From the NCBI GenBank assembly GCA_029027985.1, contig CP119076.1:1798001-1862000 (forward strand): DNA of 64,000 nt, written 5' to 3'. The first letter of the stretch is position 1, and every line of letters begins with the position of its first letter. The notes beneath the pieces were generated by a model. The model was not told where the DNA came from. It did not search any database and was given only the letters and a program-made list of their open reading frames with translations. The position numbers and the translations under genes were made by a program. This stretch comes from Klebsiella aerogenes (GTDB lineage: Bacteria; Pseudomonadota; Gammaproteobacteria; Enterobacterales; Enterobacteriaceae). This document shows positions 35,578 through 46,372 of this stretch, in pieces.

Positions 35578-35808
35578 TTAGCGGTTGGCTTCGGTGACGC
35601 TAAAGTCATGAATATCAAGCTCAAAGGCTTCCGCCAGCTCGCGCCAGGTGTGGTAATCGCGGCCATTAATACTGACATGGTGGGGGTCGTCTTCGGTACG
35701 ATGCACTTCGCTTTCGCTGATCTCATTGATAGCCGCCAGCAGGGCGTCGACATTAACGCCAACCCCGCCTGTACTCGTCAAACCGTTGTCTTTGGCGGAT
35801 TTCATCAT
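35578..35808 (-). CDS. yodD: small stress protein YodD
   Basis: The 76-residue protein matches YodD, whose expression rises under peroxide and acid stress in E. coli: DALLAAINEISESEVHRTED and YHTWRELAEAFELDIHDFSV are nearly identical. The two adjacent ATG codons (35808 and 35805) both have GAGGTAG upstream; the second gives the E. coli N-terminus. The molecular function is unknown. Its stop lies 10 bases after the dsrA terminator, on the opposite strand. Confidence 0.93.
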   Translation of the reverse strand: MMKSAKDNGLTSTGGVGVNVDALLAAINEISESEVHRTEDDPHHVSINGRDYHTWRELAEAFELDIHDFSVTEANR

Positions 35809-35849
35809 AACTACCTCGCTCGGCTCTGATAGAGCCTCTTTAAGTATAG

Positions 35850-36128
<279 letters not shown>

Positions 36129-36172
36129 TTCCCGCGATCCTGAAACTGGCGGACATCGCCGCCAGTTTGCCG

Positions 36173-36805
36173 TCAGCGCATGTTGACGTAAATACCGGAA
36201 GTAATGTTTTCCGCCAGACGAACGATGTGATAAATCACCTGCTTATTATGCGTCTGGATCTTTTTCTTAATATTACCCTTATGCGATGAGACGGTTTTGG
36301 CCTTGATGTTCATTTGGGTCGAAATGTGTGCCGTTGCGTGCCCGGCCATCCACATTTGCAGCATATTCGACTCGGCCTGGCTGAGCGATAATGTAGGAAT
36401 ACGGCTCCGTAACTGGTTTAAATGACTCGGGTTATCGGATTGCAGATAATTACCCAGGATGTTATCAAGGTCTTTCGGTGTCAGCGATTTAGAGCTGATC
36501 AGCAGATTTTTGCGCACCAACAAATAATGGTCAAAATGAATGTTGGCCAGTGACATAAAAATGACAAATAACGTATCAGGATAACGAGTAATAATATCGC
36601 GGATAAGTTGGTTACTCTCTTCATCATGGATGAAGCAGTCTTCGTTGAGAAACACCACCGTCGGGCGTGATGCTTCACAGCGCTCTTTCAGACTTTGTGC
36701 GGTGCGCACTTCAATGATATCGCGCTTTTTCAGTCCCCGGCTTGCCAGATATCCGGTTAAACCTAACCGGGTATAACTGCACAAATCCATGATAATCGTT
36801 GACAT
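36173..36805 (-). CDS. rcsA: RcsA, auxiliary regulator of capsule synthesis
   Basis: RcsA pairs with RcsB to activate capsule genes, and its level is limited by Lon. The 210-residue protein starts [20 protein letters not shown] and ends in a LuxR/FixJ helix-turn-helix ([38 protein letters not shown]). The N-terminal domain keeps only the receiver-like NEDCFIHDE and no phosphorylation site pattern. An RcsAB box lies about 240 bases upstream, consistent with autoregulation. In a capsulated Klebsiella-like organism this would be a main capsule regulator. Confidence 0.96.
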   Translation of the reverse strand: MSTIIMDLCSYTRLGLTGYLASRGLKKRDIIEVRTAQSLKERCEASRPTVVFLNEDCFIHDEESNQLIRDIITRYPDTLFVIFMSLANIHFDHYLLVRKNLLISSKSLTPKDLDNILGNYLQSDNPSHLNQLRSRIPTLSLSQAESNMLQMWMAGHATAHISTQMNIKAKTVSSHKGNIKKKIQTHNKQVIYHIVRLAENITSGIYVNMR

Positions 36806-37268
36806 GACCCATCCTCAATCAACACGTAACGATAATTCATCCGGCACGAAGCCACGTGATGAAGTCCATTTTTTTATAACATCTGACGTGATGCGGAAAT
36901 CATTAGCCAGACTAAACTATTCCGTAATAATACTCATAATTTGCCAGGATTATTCTCAAAGTAAAGATATTGAAAAGCAATATACAAATGCCAGTAGTAA
37001 TCATGCCCGGTGTTGGGGGATGTTGTCGCAATTATTTCAATTTATTTTAGGATTATCCTTACGCAAGAGGTGACAATAATTCTGGGTTGCCTATCTTTCA
37101 TTCGCGCAGAAAAATGTATTTTTAATTCATGTTTTATTGAATCTGAAATAACAGGCGCTCTCTGGTGGATTCACCGGTTCGTGGCATAAACGAATGGGGG
37201 GGCCGCAGGGGTGGCGGCCTTAACGCTTTAATGCCACAATACTTTTTTATCGGTTTGTGGGATGGATG
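36806..37268. other. rcsA regulatory region and flagellar-loss scar
   Basis: The 460 bases hold the rcsA leader and RcsAB box, followed by a short GC-rich piece before yedD. In E. coli the fliE-fliR cluster and further genes separate rcsA from yedD; none of it remains. No gene recognised. Confidence 0.6.
37047..37061 (-). promoter_or_regulatory. RcsAB box upstream of rcsA
   Basis: TTAGGATTATCCTTA is nearly the same as the E. coli rcsA box (TAAGGATTATCC-type) and lies about 240 bases before the start codon, as expected for a gene with a long leader. Confidence 0.85.
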
Positions 37269-37685
37269 ATGAAAAAGATTGTGATGGCCGGCGCGCTGCT
37301 GGCCCTGGCCGGATGCGTACAGGTTGATAATTACCAGGATGTGGTCAAAGCTCCGGCGCCAGCGGGGTTGGAGGGGTTCTGGCAATCGAAAGGTCCGCAG
37401 AGCGCGATGGTCAGCCCGGAGGCGATTGCAACGTTTATCGTCACCAAAGACGGCGATACTCTCGATTGTCGCCAGTGGCAGCGGGTGATTGCTGAACCTG
37501 GCAAATTAATGAACCGCGGCGATCAGGTCTACAACGTGACCAACAGCCTCGATATTTATCCTATTGAACGCAATGGGAACACGCTGGAGTACGATCGTAT
37601 GACCTTAACCCGCGTTGATCGTCTAACGCCGGAGTGCGAACAGGCGTGGAAAAAGAACCAATTAGCGAGCAAAACCGCGCAGTAA
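37269..37685 (+). CDS. yedD: lipoprotein YedD
   Basis: The 138-residue protein has a lipoprotein signal ending LALAGC (MKKIVMAGALLALAGC) and the conserved body GFWQSKGPQSAMVSPEAIA, TKDGDTLDCRQWQRVIA and DRLTPEC. The ATG at 37269 gives the E. coli-like N-terminus; upstream in-frame GTG and ATG codons would add residues before the signal peptide. It is probably anchored in the outer membrane; the function is unknown. It converges with amyA. Confidence 0.92.
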   Translation: MKKIVMAGALLALAGCVQVDNYQDVVKAPAPAGLEGFWQSKGPQSAMVSPEAIATFIVTKDGDTLDCRQWQRVIAEPGKLMNRGDQVYNVTNSLDIYPIERNGNTLEYDRMTLTRVDRLTPECEQAWKKNQLASKTAQ

Positions 37686-37723
37686 TCGATATTTGCGGGC
37701 TGGCTTAAGCCTGCCCGCTATTG

Positions 37724-39211
37724 TTAAAGCGTTTCCGCGATCACCCAGATGCTGACGCTGCCGCCGTTACAGGTGAACACGGCGTTACCTTCGCTATCAG
37801 TCTCAATGACCTCTTGCCGATTGTTAAGAAAATCTTTCCAGCGCTTATTGGCATAGTTCTCGCCAAGCGGCAGTGTTTTTTCGCCATCATCGCCGTTGGA
37901 TAACACCACCACGCACCCCGGATGTTCGTCTGTGCCGCTGCGGCTAAAAGCAATACAGTTAGGATGATCGAACCACAACGTTTGCACCCCATGGGCGAAG
38001 CGTTGGCGAGCATCAATCAGTTCGTGAAGCTGCTCAATTACCGGCATCTCGATGGCATAATCCTGGCCATCATCCCCGGCGTCTTCGTAGCTGGCGCCGA
38101 ACAGATCGGCGTAAAATACCGAGGGAACACCATTTTCGCGCAGCAGAATTAACGCATAGGCCAATGGTTTAAACCACGGCTCAACGGGTGCTTCCAGCGC
38201 TTGCAGCGGCTGGGTATCATGATTCGTCACCAGCGTCACGGCGTGGAAAGGGTCGGCTTCGACCAGCGTGCCGGCAAAAATCTGGCTCATGTCGTAGTCG
38301 CGTCCCTGGCGTGAGGCTTCGTGAAATTTCATCTGCAGCGGGGCGTCAAACAGCATGGTATTACCGTCAACGAGGTCGATATATTGTTGCAGTTTTTCCA
38401 CTTCATGCGACCAGTATTCGGCGACGATAAACAGCGGTTTGTCGGTGGATGTCTGCACATGGTCAATCCATTCTTTATAGAACCATGCCGGAATATGTTT
38501 GACTGCATCAAGACGGAAGCCGTCGCACCCGGTCTGCTCAATCACCCAGCGCGCCCAATATTTAAGCTCTTCAGTGACGGCGTGATTGCGGAAATCGATA
38601 TTTTCGCCCATCAGATAATCGAAATTCCCCATCTCATCGTCAACCTGGTCGTTCCAGCCCTCGCCGGTATAGTCATTGACGATTTTAAACACGCCGTCTT
38701 CGTTGGGGTTTTCGATATGATCGACGCCGCTAAAACATTTATAGTCCCAGATGAATTGTGAATACTGCCCGCCGCGCGCCGGGAAGGTATAACGGGTCCA
38801 GGCTTCACATTCGATGATTTCCTCTGCAATCTGCGTGCGGTCTTGTTCATCAACGCGCTGTACGCGAATGCGTTCTTTCTCATCGGCACCCATTTTATGG
38901 TTGACGACGACATCGAGTAGTACGGCGATTTGGTGTTCTTTCAGCGCGTGAATCGCCGCCAGCAACTGGGCTTTATCGCCATATTTCGTGGCAACCGACC
39001 CCTTCTGATCGAATTCACCGAGATCGAACAGATCGTAACTGTCATAGCCAACCGAATAACCGCCGGAGGCGCCTTTATAGGCGGGCGGCAGCCAAATCAT
39101 ATTAATGCCTATTTCATTGAGATTCGGCGCAAGGGCTTCTACTTCCCGCCATAGCTCGCCGCCTTCCGGGTAATACCAGTGAAAACACTGTAACAACGTG
39201 GGGTTTTTCAT
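37724..39211 (-). CDS. amyA: cytoplasmic alpha-amylase AmyA
   Basis: AmyA cleaves alpha-1,4 bonds in maltodextrins and glycogen-like polymers inside the cell. The 495-residue length equals E. coli AmyA when started at [18 protein letters not shown]; the 19 extra upstream codons are not conserved. GH13 regions are intact: [18 protein letters not shown] with the nucleophile Asp, VAEYWSHE with the acid Glu, and TNHDTQ. In E. coli fliCDST lies next to amyA; here tcyJ is 200 bases away, divergently transcribed. Confidence 0.96.
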   Translation of the reverse strand: MKNPTLLQCFHWYYPEGGELWREVEALAPNLNEIGINMIWLPPAYKGASGGYSVGYDSYDLFDLGEFDQKGSVATKYGDKAQLLAAIHALKEHQIAVLLDVVVNHKMGADEKERIRVQRVDEQDRTQIAEEIIECEAWTRYTFPARGGQYSQFIWDYKCFSGVDHIENPNEDGVFKIVNDYTGEGWNDQVDDEMGNFDYLMGENIDFRNHAVTEELKYWARWVIEQTGCDGFRLDAVKHIPAWFYKEWIDHVQTSTDKPLFIVAEYWSHEVEKLQQYIDLVDGNTMLFDAPLQMKFHEASRQGRDYDMSQIFAGTLVEADPFHAVTLVTNHDTQPLQALEAPVEPWFKPLAYALILLRENGVPSVFYADLFGASYEDAGDDGQDYAIEMPVIEQLHELIDARQRFAHGVQTLWFDHPNCIAFSRSGTDEHPGCVVVLSNGDDGEKTLPLGENYANKRWKDFLNNRQEVIETDSEGNAVFTCNGGSVSIWVIAETL

Positions 39212-39412
39212 CTTCCATGCTCCAGACGTCATCAGGCTGACCTTTGCAGTATGGGAGATATCCGTCAAATCTGAACAATTTCGTTGGGTTTTCGCTATAT
39301 CCTAAACGCCTGCATATATAATAAATTGGCATAAGATGTAGCGGATAGATGTTGGTAGGCTGCTGCTAAACGCCTTACACTACTGGAAAATATCATCATA
39401 TTCGGGGTATCT

Positions 39413-40213
39413 ATGAAATTAGCACTTCTGGGTCGCCAGGCGCTGATGGGCGCAATGGCCGTGGCATTGATGGCGGGTGTGAGCGTGAAAACTTTCGCCG
39501 CAGAAAATTTGCTGAATCAGGTCAAAGAGCGCGGTACATTGCGCGTCGGCCTGGAAGGGACATACCCTCCGTTCAGCTATCAGGGCGATGATGGCAAACT
39601 GACCGGTTTTGAAGTCGATTTTGCCAATGAACTGGCGAAGCACATCGGGGTGAAAGCGGATCTCAAACCGACCAAATGGGACGGTATGCTGGCTTCTCTT
39701 GATTCCAAACGCATTGATGTGGTGATTAACCAGGTCACGATTTCCGATCAGCGTAAGAAAAAATATGACTTCTCAACCCCCTATACTATTTCCGGTGTTC
39801 AGGCATTGGTGAAAAAGGGTAACGAAGGCATTATCAAAACCGCAGCGGATCTGAAAGGGAAAAAGGTCGGCGTAGGTCTGGGCACCAACTATGAAGAGTG
39901 GCTACGCCAGAACGTCCAGGGCGTAGATATTCGCACCTACGATGATGACCCGACAAAATACCAGGATCTGCGCGTTGGCCGTATTGACGCCATTTTGGTA
40001 GACCGTCTGGCGGCGTTGGATCTGGTGAAGAAAACCAACAACACGTTGGCTGTAACCGGCGAAGCATTCTCACGCCAGGAATCCGGCGTGGCGCTGCGTA
40101 AAGGTAATGAGGATCTGCTGAAAGCAGTGGACGATGCTATTGCCGATATGCAGAAAGATGGCAGCCTGAAGGCGCTTTCAGAAAAATGGTTTGGTGCCGA
40201 CGTCACTAAGTAA
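39413..40213 (+). CDS. tcyJ: cystine-binding periplasmic protein TcyJ (FliY)
   Basis: The substrate-binding component of the TcyJLN ABC importer for cystine and related sulfur compounds. The 266-residue protein has a signal peptide ending VKTFAAEN and the type-II binding fold motifs GTLRVGLEGTYPPFSYQ, GFEVDFANELAKHIG, RIDVVINQVTISDQRKKKY and VGVGLGTNYEEW. In E. coli it is linked to fliAZ (old name fliY); here fliA and fliZ are absent and the gene begins a cystine-only cluster. A terminator follows. Confidence 0.95.
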   Translation: MKLALLGRQALMGAMAVALMAGVSVKTFAAENLLNQVKERGTLRVGLEGTYPPFSYQGDDGKLTGFEVDFANELAKHIGVKADLKPTKWDGMLASLDSKRIDVVINQVTISDQRKKKYDFSTPYTISGVQALVKKGNEGIIKTAADLKGKKVGVGLGTNYEEWLRQNVQGVDIRTYDDDPTKYQDLRVGRIDAILVDRLAALDLVKKTNNTLAVTGEAFSRQESGVALRKGNEDLLKAVDDAIADMQKDGSLKALSEKWFGADVTK

Positions 40214-40226
40214 CGTCTGAAGATGA

Positions 40227-41294
<1,068 letters not shown>

Positions 41295-41309
41295 TACAGA
41301 ACTAATCGA

Positions 41310-41978
41310 ATGCAAGAAAGTATCCAACTGGTTATTGATTCCGCGCCATACCTGTTAAAAGGTGCGGTTTTTACGCTACAGCTGAGTATCGGCGGCATGT
41401 TCTTCGGCCTGCTGCTGGGCTTTATCCTTGCGCTGATGCGCATGTCGTCAATCTGGCCGGTCAGATGGCTGGCGCGGATGTATATCTCTATTTTCCGCGG
41501 TACGCCGCTGATCGCCCAGCTGTTTATGATCTACTACGGTCTGCCGCAGTTTGGTATCGAGCTGGATCCAATCCCGGCGGCGATGATTGGCCTGTCGCTG
41601 AACACCGCGGCCTATGCGGCGGAAACGCTGCGTGCGGCGATTGCCTCAATCGATAAAGGGCAGTGGGAAGCGGCGGCAAGTATCGGCATGACGCCGTGGC
41701 AGACTCTGCGGCGGGCGATTTTGCCGCAGGCCGCTCGCGTGGCGCTACCGCCGTTATCTAATAGCTTTATCAGCTTGGTAAAAGATACCTCGCTGGCGGC
41801 AACGATTCAGGTACCGGAACTGTTCCGTCAGGCGCAGTTGATTACGTCACGTACGCTGGAAGTGTTCACGATGTATCTGGCCGCCTCGCTGATCTATTGG
41901 GTGATGGCGACGGTGCTGTCGACGCTGCAGAACTATTTTGAAAACCAGCTGAACCGCCAGGAGCGTGATCCAAAATGA
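41310..41978 (+). CDS. tcyL: cystine ABC transporter permease TcyL (YecS)
   Basis: This 222-residue inner-membrane permease of the polar amino-acid type has about five helices and the EAA loop (EAAASIGMTPWQTLRRAILPQA, about 122-143) that contacts the ATPase. FRGTPLIAQLFMIYYGLPQFG is typical. The gene overlaps tcyN by four bases (ATGA), indicating translational coupling. Confidence 0.95.
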   Translation: MQESIQLVIDSAPYLLKGAVFTLQLSIGGMFFGLLLGFILALMRMSSIWPVRWLARMYISIFRGTPLIAQLFMIYYGLPQFGIELDPIPAAMIGLSLNTAAYAAETLRAAIASIDKGQWEAAASIGMTPWQTLRRAILPQAARVALPPLSNSFISLVKDTSLAATIQVPELFRQAQLITSRTLEVFTMYLAASLIYWVMATVLSTLQNYFENQLNRQERDPK

Positions 41979-42727
41979 GTGCGATTGAAGTCAAAAACCT
42001 GGTGAAGAAATTCCACGGTCAGACCGTGCTGCACGGCATCGATCTTGAGGTTCAGCAAGGGGAGGTAGTGGCAATTATCGGTCCCAGCGGCTCCGGTAAA
42101 ACGACGCTGCTACGTAGTATTAATCTCCTTGAACAACCTGAAGCCGGCACCATCCGGGTGGGCGATGTCACTATCGATACCTCGCGCAGCATAGGTCAGC
42201 AGAAAGGGCTAATTCGTCGTCTGCGTCAGCACGTTGGCTTCGTATTCCAGAACTTCAATCTGTTCCCGCACCGTACGGTACTGGAGAACATTATTGAAGG
42301 GCCGGTTATTGTAAAAGGCGAAGATAAGAACGAAGCGGTGTCGTTGGCGCGTGAACTGTTGGCGAAAGTGGGGCTGTCTGGCAAAGAGAATAGCTATCCA
42401 CGCCGTTTATCCGGTGGTCAACAGCAGCGTGTGGCGATTGCCCGTGCGCTAGCGATGCGCCCGGATGTGATCCTTTTTGATGAGCCGACCTCGGCGTTGG
42501 ATCCTGAACTGGTGGGTGAGGTATTAAATACCATCCGCCAGTTGGCGCAGGAAAAACGGACCATGGTCATCGTCACTCATGAGATGAGCTTTGCCCGCGA
42601 TGTCGCCGACCGTGCGATCTTTATGGATCAGGGACGCATTGTTGAACAGGGTAATGCCAGGGAGCTGTTTGCTAATCCGCAACAACCACGTACCCGGCAG
42701 TTCCTCGAGAAGTTCTTGATGCAGTAA
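41975..42727 (+). CDS. tcyN: cystine ABC transporter ATP-binding protein TcyN (YecC)
   Basis: The 250-residue ATPase of the cystine importer has Walker A GPSGSGKTTL (about 36-45), the Q-loop in FVFQNFNLFPH, signature LSGGQQQRVAIARAL, Walker B VILFDEPTSALDP and the H-loop VTHEM. The stop codon directly abuts the stop of the convergent CoA-transferase-like gene (42728). Confidence 0.96.
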   Translation: MSAIEVKNLVKKFHGQTVLHGIDLEVQQGEVVAIIGPSGSGKTTLLRSINLLEQPEAGTIRVGDVTIDTSRSIGQQKGLIRRLRQHVGFVFQNFNLFPHRTVLENIIEGPVIVKGEDKNEAVSLARELLAKVGLSGKENSYPRRLSGGQQQRVAIARALAMRPDVILFDEPTSALDPELVGEVLNTIRQLAQEKRTMVIVTHEMSFARDVADRAIFMDQGRIVEQGNARELFANPQQPRTRQFLEKFLMQ

Positions 42728-44089
42728 TCACCACCACTCTGGTGCGGCCGTCCCCAATCGGCTGGGCGGCCGTGACCAGACCATCGGCGTGCCCGCCAGA
42801 CGAATTGGGAAATTCAGCCGTTCCGCCAGGCCAAACGCCGAGTACTCTAATGCAGGCTTGAAATCGGCCCGTTGCAAGGGAGCGAACGGAGCTTCATCCT
42901 GCGCGCCTGGCCATGGCATCAGGCTGGCGGCGACGCGCGCCAGAGATAACCGGGCGCGATAGCCCGCGCCGTTTTCAATGCGTTGGAGAAGACCTTTCAA
43001 TACCGCTGCCGCCATCAAATAGCCGGTAGCGTGATCTAATGCCTGTACCGGTAGTGGTACGGGTTTATCCGCTTTGCGCCAGCGCTGTCCGGCCTCCGCG
43101 ATGCCGCAGGCCATCTGTACCAGGCTGTCAAAGCCGCGGCGGTTGCGCCATGGGCCATCCCATCCCCAGGCATTCAGCGAAACATCAATTATCCCCGGCG
43201 ACAGCGTTGCTCTGGTCTGGCTATCCAGGCCTAAAACATCCAGCGCATCGGCGCGGTAGCCGTGGACAATGACATCGGCTTGAGAGAGCAAAACGATTAA
43301 ACGTTGCTTATCGATTTGCGTTTTTATATTCAAACGGGCGCAACGCTTACCGAGGGTAATTTCTTCTTCGAGCGTCGGTTCCTGCCAGTCGAGAGGGTCG
43401 ATGCGTAATACGTCAGCGCCGAGCCCTGCAAGAAAGCGTGTCGCGACCGGCCCGGCGATAATTCGGGTTAAATCCAGTACCCGGATCCCGCATAAAGGAC
43501 GGGAAGGGGACAGCGGCCAGCTCGCCGGCGATCCTGGCGGCAAATATTCTTCAATGAGCAGCGGCTGCCGGCTAACGGCGATACCCTGCGGATGGGTTTG
43601 CCACTGCCTGGCGCTGCGCATCGCTGCGGCGCAGCCGCCGTGATCGACAACCACCTGTTCCAGCGCCTGCGCGCGCCACTGACTGACTTGCTGCGCCAGC
43701 GCCTCTCGCGTGGCATGAACGCCCAGAACCCGCGCCACGGCTTGCCTGTGGTGGGCTGCATTGGTGTGCAGACGGATCCAACCATCCAGCGTTTGGTAAT
43801 CGCCCGCCAGCGGATCCCACAGTTGCTGCAAAGGGCGATTGAGCGGCCTGACGCTACTGGAAAACCAGTAGGACGCCAGCCGACGATCGACCCGCGGCGC
43901 AGAGGATGTGTGACACAAGCGAGCCAGATAAGCGGCGGCAACCCCCATCGAGGCGGCGGCAAAATCGCTGACGGCAAAACAGGAAGGTAATGCTCCCTGT
44001 TGATGGAAATCGATTACCGGGGCGGGCGTTGAGTCAAAGGCCTGCCACAGCCGGGAATAGAGGGTCATTGAAGGCGATGGCGAGAGCAT
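42728..44089 (-). CDS. CaiB/BaiF-type CoA-transferase family protein, rearranged domain order
   Basis: The 453-residue protein contains the family-III CoA-transferase start block (LCGIRVLDLTRIIAGPVATR, then FLAGLGADVLRID) not at the N-terminus but near residue 200. The preceding 190 residues resemble the C-terminal half of the family (DGWIRLHTNAAHHRQAVARV, VVVDHGGCAAAMRSARQW, HPQGIAV). The usual catalytic Asp strand after the VRIDP block cannot be assigned with confidence. ATG at 44089 follows AGGAGAAAAAT; an upstream ATG lacks a site. The gene lies between tcyN and sdiA, where E. coli has none. Substrate unknown. Confidence 0.75.
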   Translation of the reverse strand: MLSPSPSMTLYSRLWQAFDSTPAPVIDFHQQGALPSCFAVSDFAAASMGVAAAYLARLCHTSSAPRVDRRLASYWFSSSVRPLNRPLQQLWDPLAGDYQTLDGWIRLHTNAAHHRQAVARVLGVHATREALAQQVSQWRAQALEQVVVDHGGCAAAMRSARQWQTHPQGIAVSRQPLLIEEYLPPGSPASWPLSPSRPLCGIRVLDLTRIIAGPVATRFLAGLGADVLRIDPLDWQEPTLEEEITLGKRCARLNIKTQIDKQRLIVLLSQADVIVHGYRADALDVLGLDSQTRATLSPGIIDVSLNAWGWDGPWRNRRGFDSLVQMACGIAEAGQRWRKADKPVPLPVQALDHATGYLMAAAVLKGLLQRIENGAGYRARLSLARVAASLMPWPGAQDEAPFAPLQRADFKPALEYSAFGLAERLNFPIRLAGTPMVWSRPPSRLGTAAPEWW

Positions 44090-44234
44090 ATTTTTCTCCT
44101 GAGCCTGACAAATAATCATCAACGGAAATCGAATAATGCGATGGCTACGATATTTTATACATATAAATAAGATTTATGTGTTAGTTTTATGTATTTATAA
44201 TAATGATTATCACTCAGGAGTTATTTGGTAGGTT

Positions 44235-44957
44235 ATGAGGGACATTGATTTTTTCAGCTGGCGGCGGGAAATGCTGCAACAATTCCAGTCAACTCAGGAT
44301 GGAGATACGGTTTATAATCTGCTCCAGCAACAAACGGAAGAACTGGAATATGACTACTACGCGCTCTGCGTGCGCCACCCGGTGCCTTTTACGCGTCCGA
44401 AACTCACGCTGCAATCAACTTATCCGCAGGCCTGGATGGCGCATTATCAGTCTGAGAATTATTTTGCTATTGATCCAGTATTACGTAGCGAGAATTTCCT
44501 CCGGGGACATTTACCGTGGAATGACCAGCTATTTTGCGATACACCGGAATTGTGGAACGGCGCACGCGATCATGGTTTAAATAAAGGTGTGACGCAGTGT
44601 CTGACCTTACCGAATCATGCGCAGGGTTTCTTATCGGTCTCTGCTAAAAGCGCGCAACCGGGGCCGTATCAGGAGGATGAGTTAGAATTACGCCTGCGTA
44701 CGCTGACCGAACTGAGCCTGCTGGCGCTACTGCGTCTGGAAGATGGGATGGTGATGCCGCCGGAGATGAAGTTTAGTCGACGGGAGCTGGAGATTTTGAA
44801 ATGGACGGCGGAAGGCAAAACCTCAGCTGAGGTGGCGATGATTTTGTCTATTTCGGAAAATACGGTCAATTTCCATCAGAAGAATATGCAGCGGAAATTT
44901 AACGCACCGAACAAAACGCAAATAGCCTGTTATGCCGTCGCGACAGGATTAATTTGA
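44235..44957 (+). CDS. sdiA: LuxR-type quorum-sensing regulator SdiA
   Basis: SdiA binds N-acylhomoserine lactones made by other bacteria; no luxI-like synthase is present in the window. The 240-residue protein has the autoinducer domain (YYALCVRHPVPFTRPK, WMAHYQSENYFAIDPVL, with conserved W and Y/D contacts) and a C-terminal LuxR helix-turn-helix (FSRRELEILKWTAEGKTSAE, SISENTVNFHQKNMQRKF). It precedes yecF and uvrY as in E. coli. Confidence 0.96.
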   Translation: MRDIDFFSWRREMLQQFQSTQDGDTVYNLLQQQTEELEYDYYALCVRHPVPFTRPKLTLQSTYPQAWMAHYQSENYFAIDPVLRSENFLRGHLPWNDQLFCDTPELWNGARDHGLNKGVTQCLTLPNHAQGFLSVSAKSAQPGPYQEDELELRLRTLTELSLLALLRLEDGMVMPPEMKFSRRELEILKWTAEGKTSAEVAMILSISENTVNFHQKNMQRKFNAPNKTQIACYAVATGLI

Positions 44958-45025
44958 GCGAATCGCTCGTTCTGCGTGTCAGACGTGAAACCGGCTGTCA
45001 GTGATAACTTTCAGCCGGTCCTTTT

Positions 45026-45250
45026 TTACTGACGGTAAGCTTGTTTAATTTGCTTAACGGTGCTGGAGAATACGGCAGCCTGAGCCTCATCTTCCATCTG
45101 CGTGATTTGCTTTTCCATTTTAATAATCACACGACCCGCATCTGCCTGGCCCATAGCCTGAAGCATCAGGGTCAGCATTGCTTTCAGGCAGGAAACTTCC
45201 TGCGCCAGCTGTTGATTATTTTCTGCAGTGGAAAAATCTGGTGTGCTCAT
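45026..45250 (-). CDS. yecF: DUF2594-family small protein YecF
   Basis: The 74-residue, largely helical protein begins [20 protein letters not shown] and resembles E. coli YecF along its length. An AGGATATCG sequence precedes the ATG. The function is unknown. It converges with sdiA. Confidence 0.9.
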   Translation of the reverse strand: MSTPDFSTAENNQQLAQEVSCLKAMLTLMLQAMGQADAGRVIIKMEKQITQMEDEAQAAVFSSTVKQIKQAYRQ

Positions 45251-45715
45251 CGATATCCTCGTTTGCTATCGGCGCTTTTGCGCAATACTGAATGTTAAGG
45301 CGGCGCAGTATACCACAAGCGGCGGAAAAAAAAGGAGTGCTTGATTTGTGTTCTCTGCTCTGAGCTGTGAATGGTTTAATTGACTGAATAATATCTGTTC
45401 ATCTAAACGGGTGTCGTTAATTTTTGCGCTGGTTTTATGGTGAAGTTAATTATTGTTACATCTTAAAAAACGTATTTATCAGCTACGTATTCTGTTGCTT
45501 TTTTTACGCCTTCTGTAGGGCGAATGTTAAAAAAGAAACATAATCCAACTATATGTTCTGTATAGGTTTCCACTTGCTGTGGCGACAAATTGCCATAAAT
45601 GGGAGGGAAATCTTCTTGAGGATGGTTTTTGGGCTTTTAAAGTTACGATAAAACCCGGTAATATATAGGCGATAAACTATCAGTAGCGTTATCCCTAATT
45701 CTGGAGATTATTCCT
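45251..45715. other. uvrY-yecF divergent regulatory region
   Basis: 465 bases between the divergent yecF and uvrY genes, AT-rich, without a coding frame of note. In E. coli this region carries the uvrY promoters, responding to SdiA and CsrA; I cannot place individual sites. Confidence 0.45.
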
Positions 45716-46372
45716 TTGATCAACGTACTTCTTGTTGATGACCACGAACTAGTGCGCGCAGGGATACGACGCATTCTGGAAGATATAAAAGGGATTAAAG
45801 TTGCCGGTGAGGCCTGCTGTGGCGAGGATGCCGTGAAGTGGTGCCGTGCGAATCCAGTGGACGTCGTCCTGATGGATATGAACATGCCGGGTATCGGGGG
45901 GCTTGAAGCGACGCGTAAAATTGCGCGCTCTATTGTCGATACCAAAGTGATCATGCTAACCGTGCATACTGAAAATCCGCTGCCTGCTAAGGTCATGCAG
46001 GCTGGTGCTGCCGGTTATTTAAGTAAAGGTGCCGCCCCGCAGGAAGTGGTGAATGCGATCCGCTGTGTAGCGTCGGGTCAACGTTATATTGCTTCCGATA
46101 TCGCCCAACAGATGGCGCTCAGTCAGATTGAACCGGAAAAAACGGAATCGCCGTTTGCCAGTTTGTCTGAACGCGAGTTGCAGATTATGCTGATGATCAC
46201 CAAGGGCCAAAAGGTCAACGAGATCTCAGAGCAGTTAAATCTGAGTCCTAAGACGGTGAATAGCTATCGCTATCGCATGTTCAGCAAATTGAACATTCAT
46301 GGTGATGTGGAGCTAACTCACCTGGCAATTCGCCATGGCCTGTGCAATGCGGAGTCGTTAGCAAGTCAGTGA
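45716..46372 (+). CDS. uvrY: response regulator UvrY (BarA-UvrY system)
   Basis: UvrY is the response regulator of the BarA-UvrY system and activates the csrB and csrC sRNAs. The 218-residue protein begins at a TTG ([20 protein letters not shown] follows) preceded by CTGGAGATTATTC; no ATG is suitable. The receiver domain has [11 protein letters not shown] with the phosphorylated Asp54 and the K in YLSKGA; the C-terminal FixJ-type helix-turn-helix is [17 protein letters not shown] and [13 protein letters not shown]. Its stop overlaps the GTG start of uvrC. Confidence 0.96.
   Translation: MINVLLVDDHELVRAGIRRILEDIKGIKVAGEACCGEDAVKWCRANPVDVVLMDMNMPGIGGLEATRKIARSIVDTKVIMLTVHTENPLPAKVMQAGAAGYLSKGAAPQEVVNAIRCVASGQRYIASDIAQQMALSQIEPEKTESPFASLSERELQIMLMITKGQKVNEISEQLNLSPKTVNSYRYRMFSKLNIHGDVELTHLAIRHGLCNAESLASQ

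Noticed and set aside
36789..37073. 94-codon plus-strand frame in the rcsA upstream region
   Set aside because: It begins within rcsA on the other strand, covers the RcsAB box and has no ribosome site or recognisable product.
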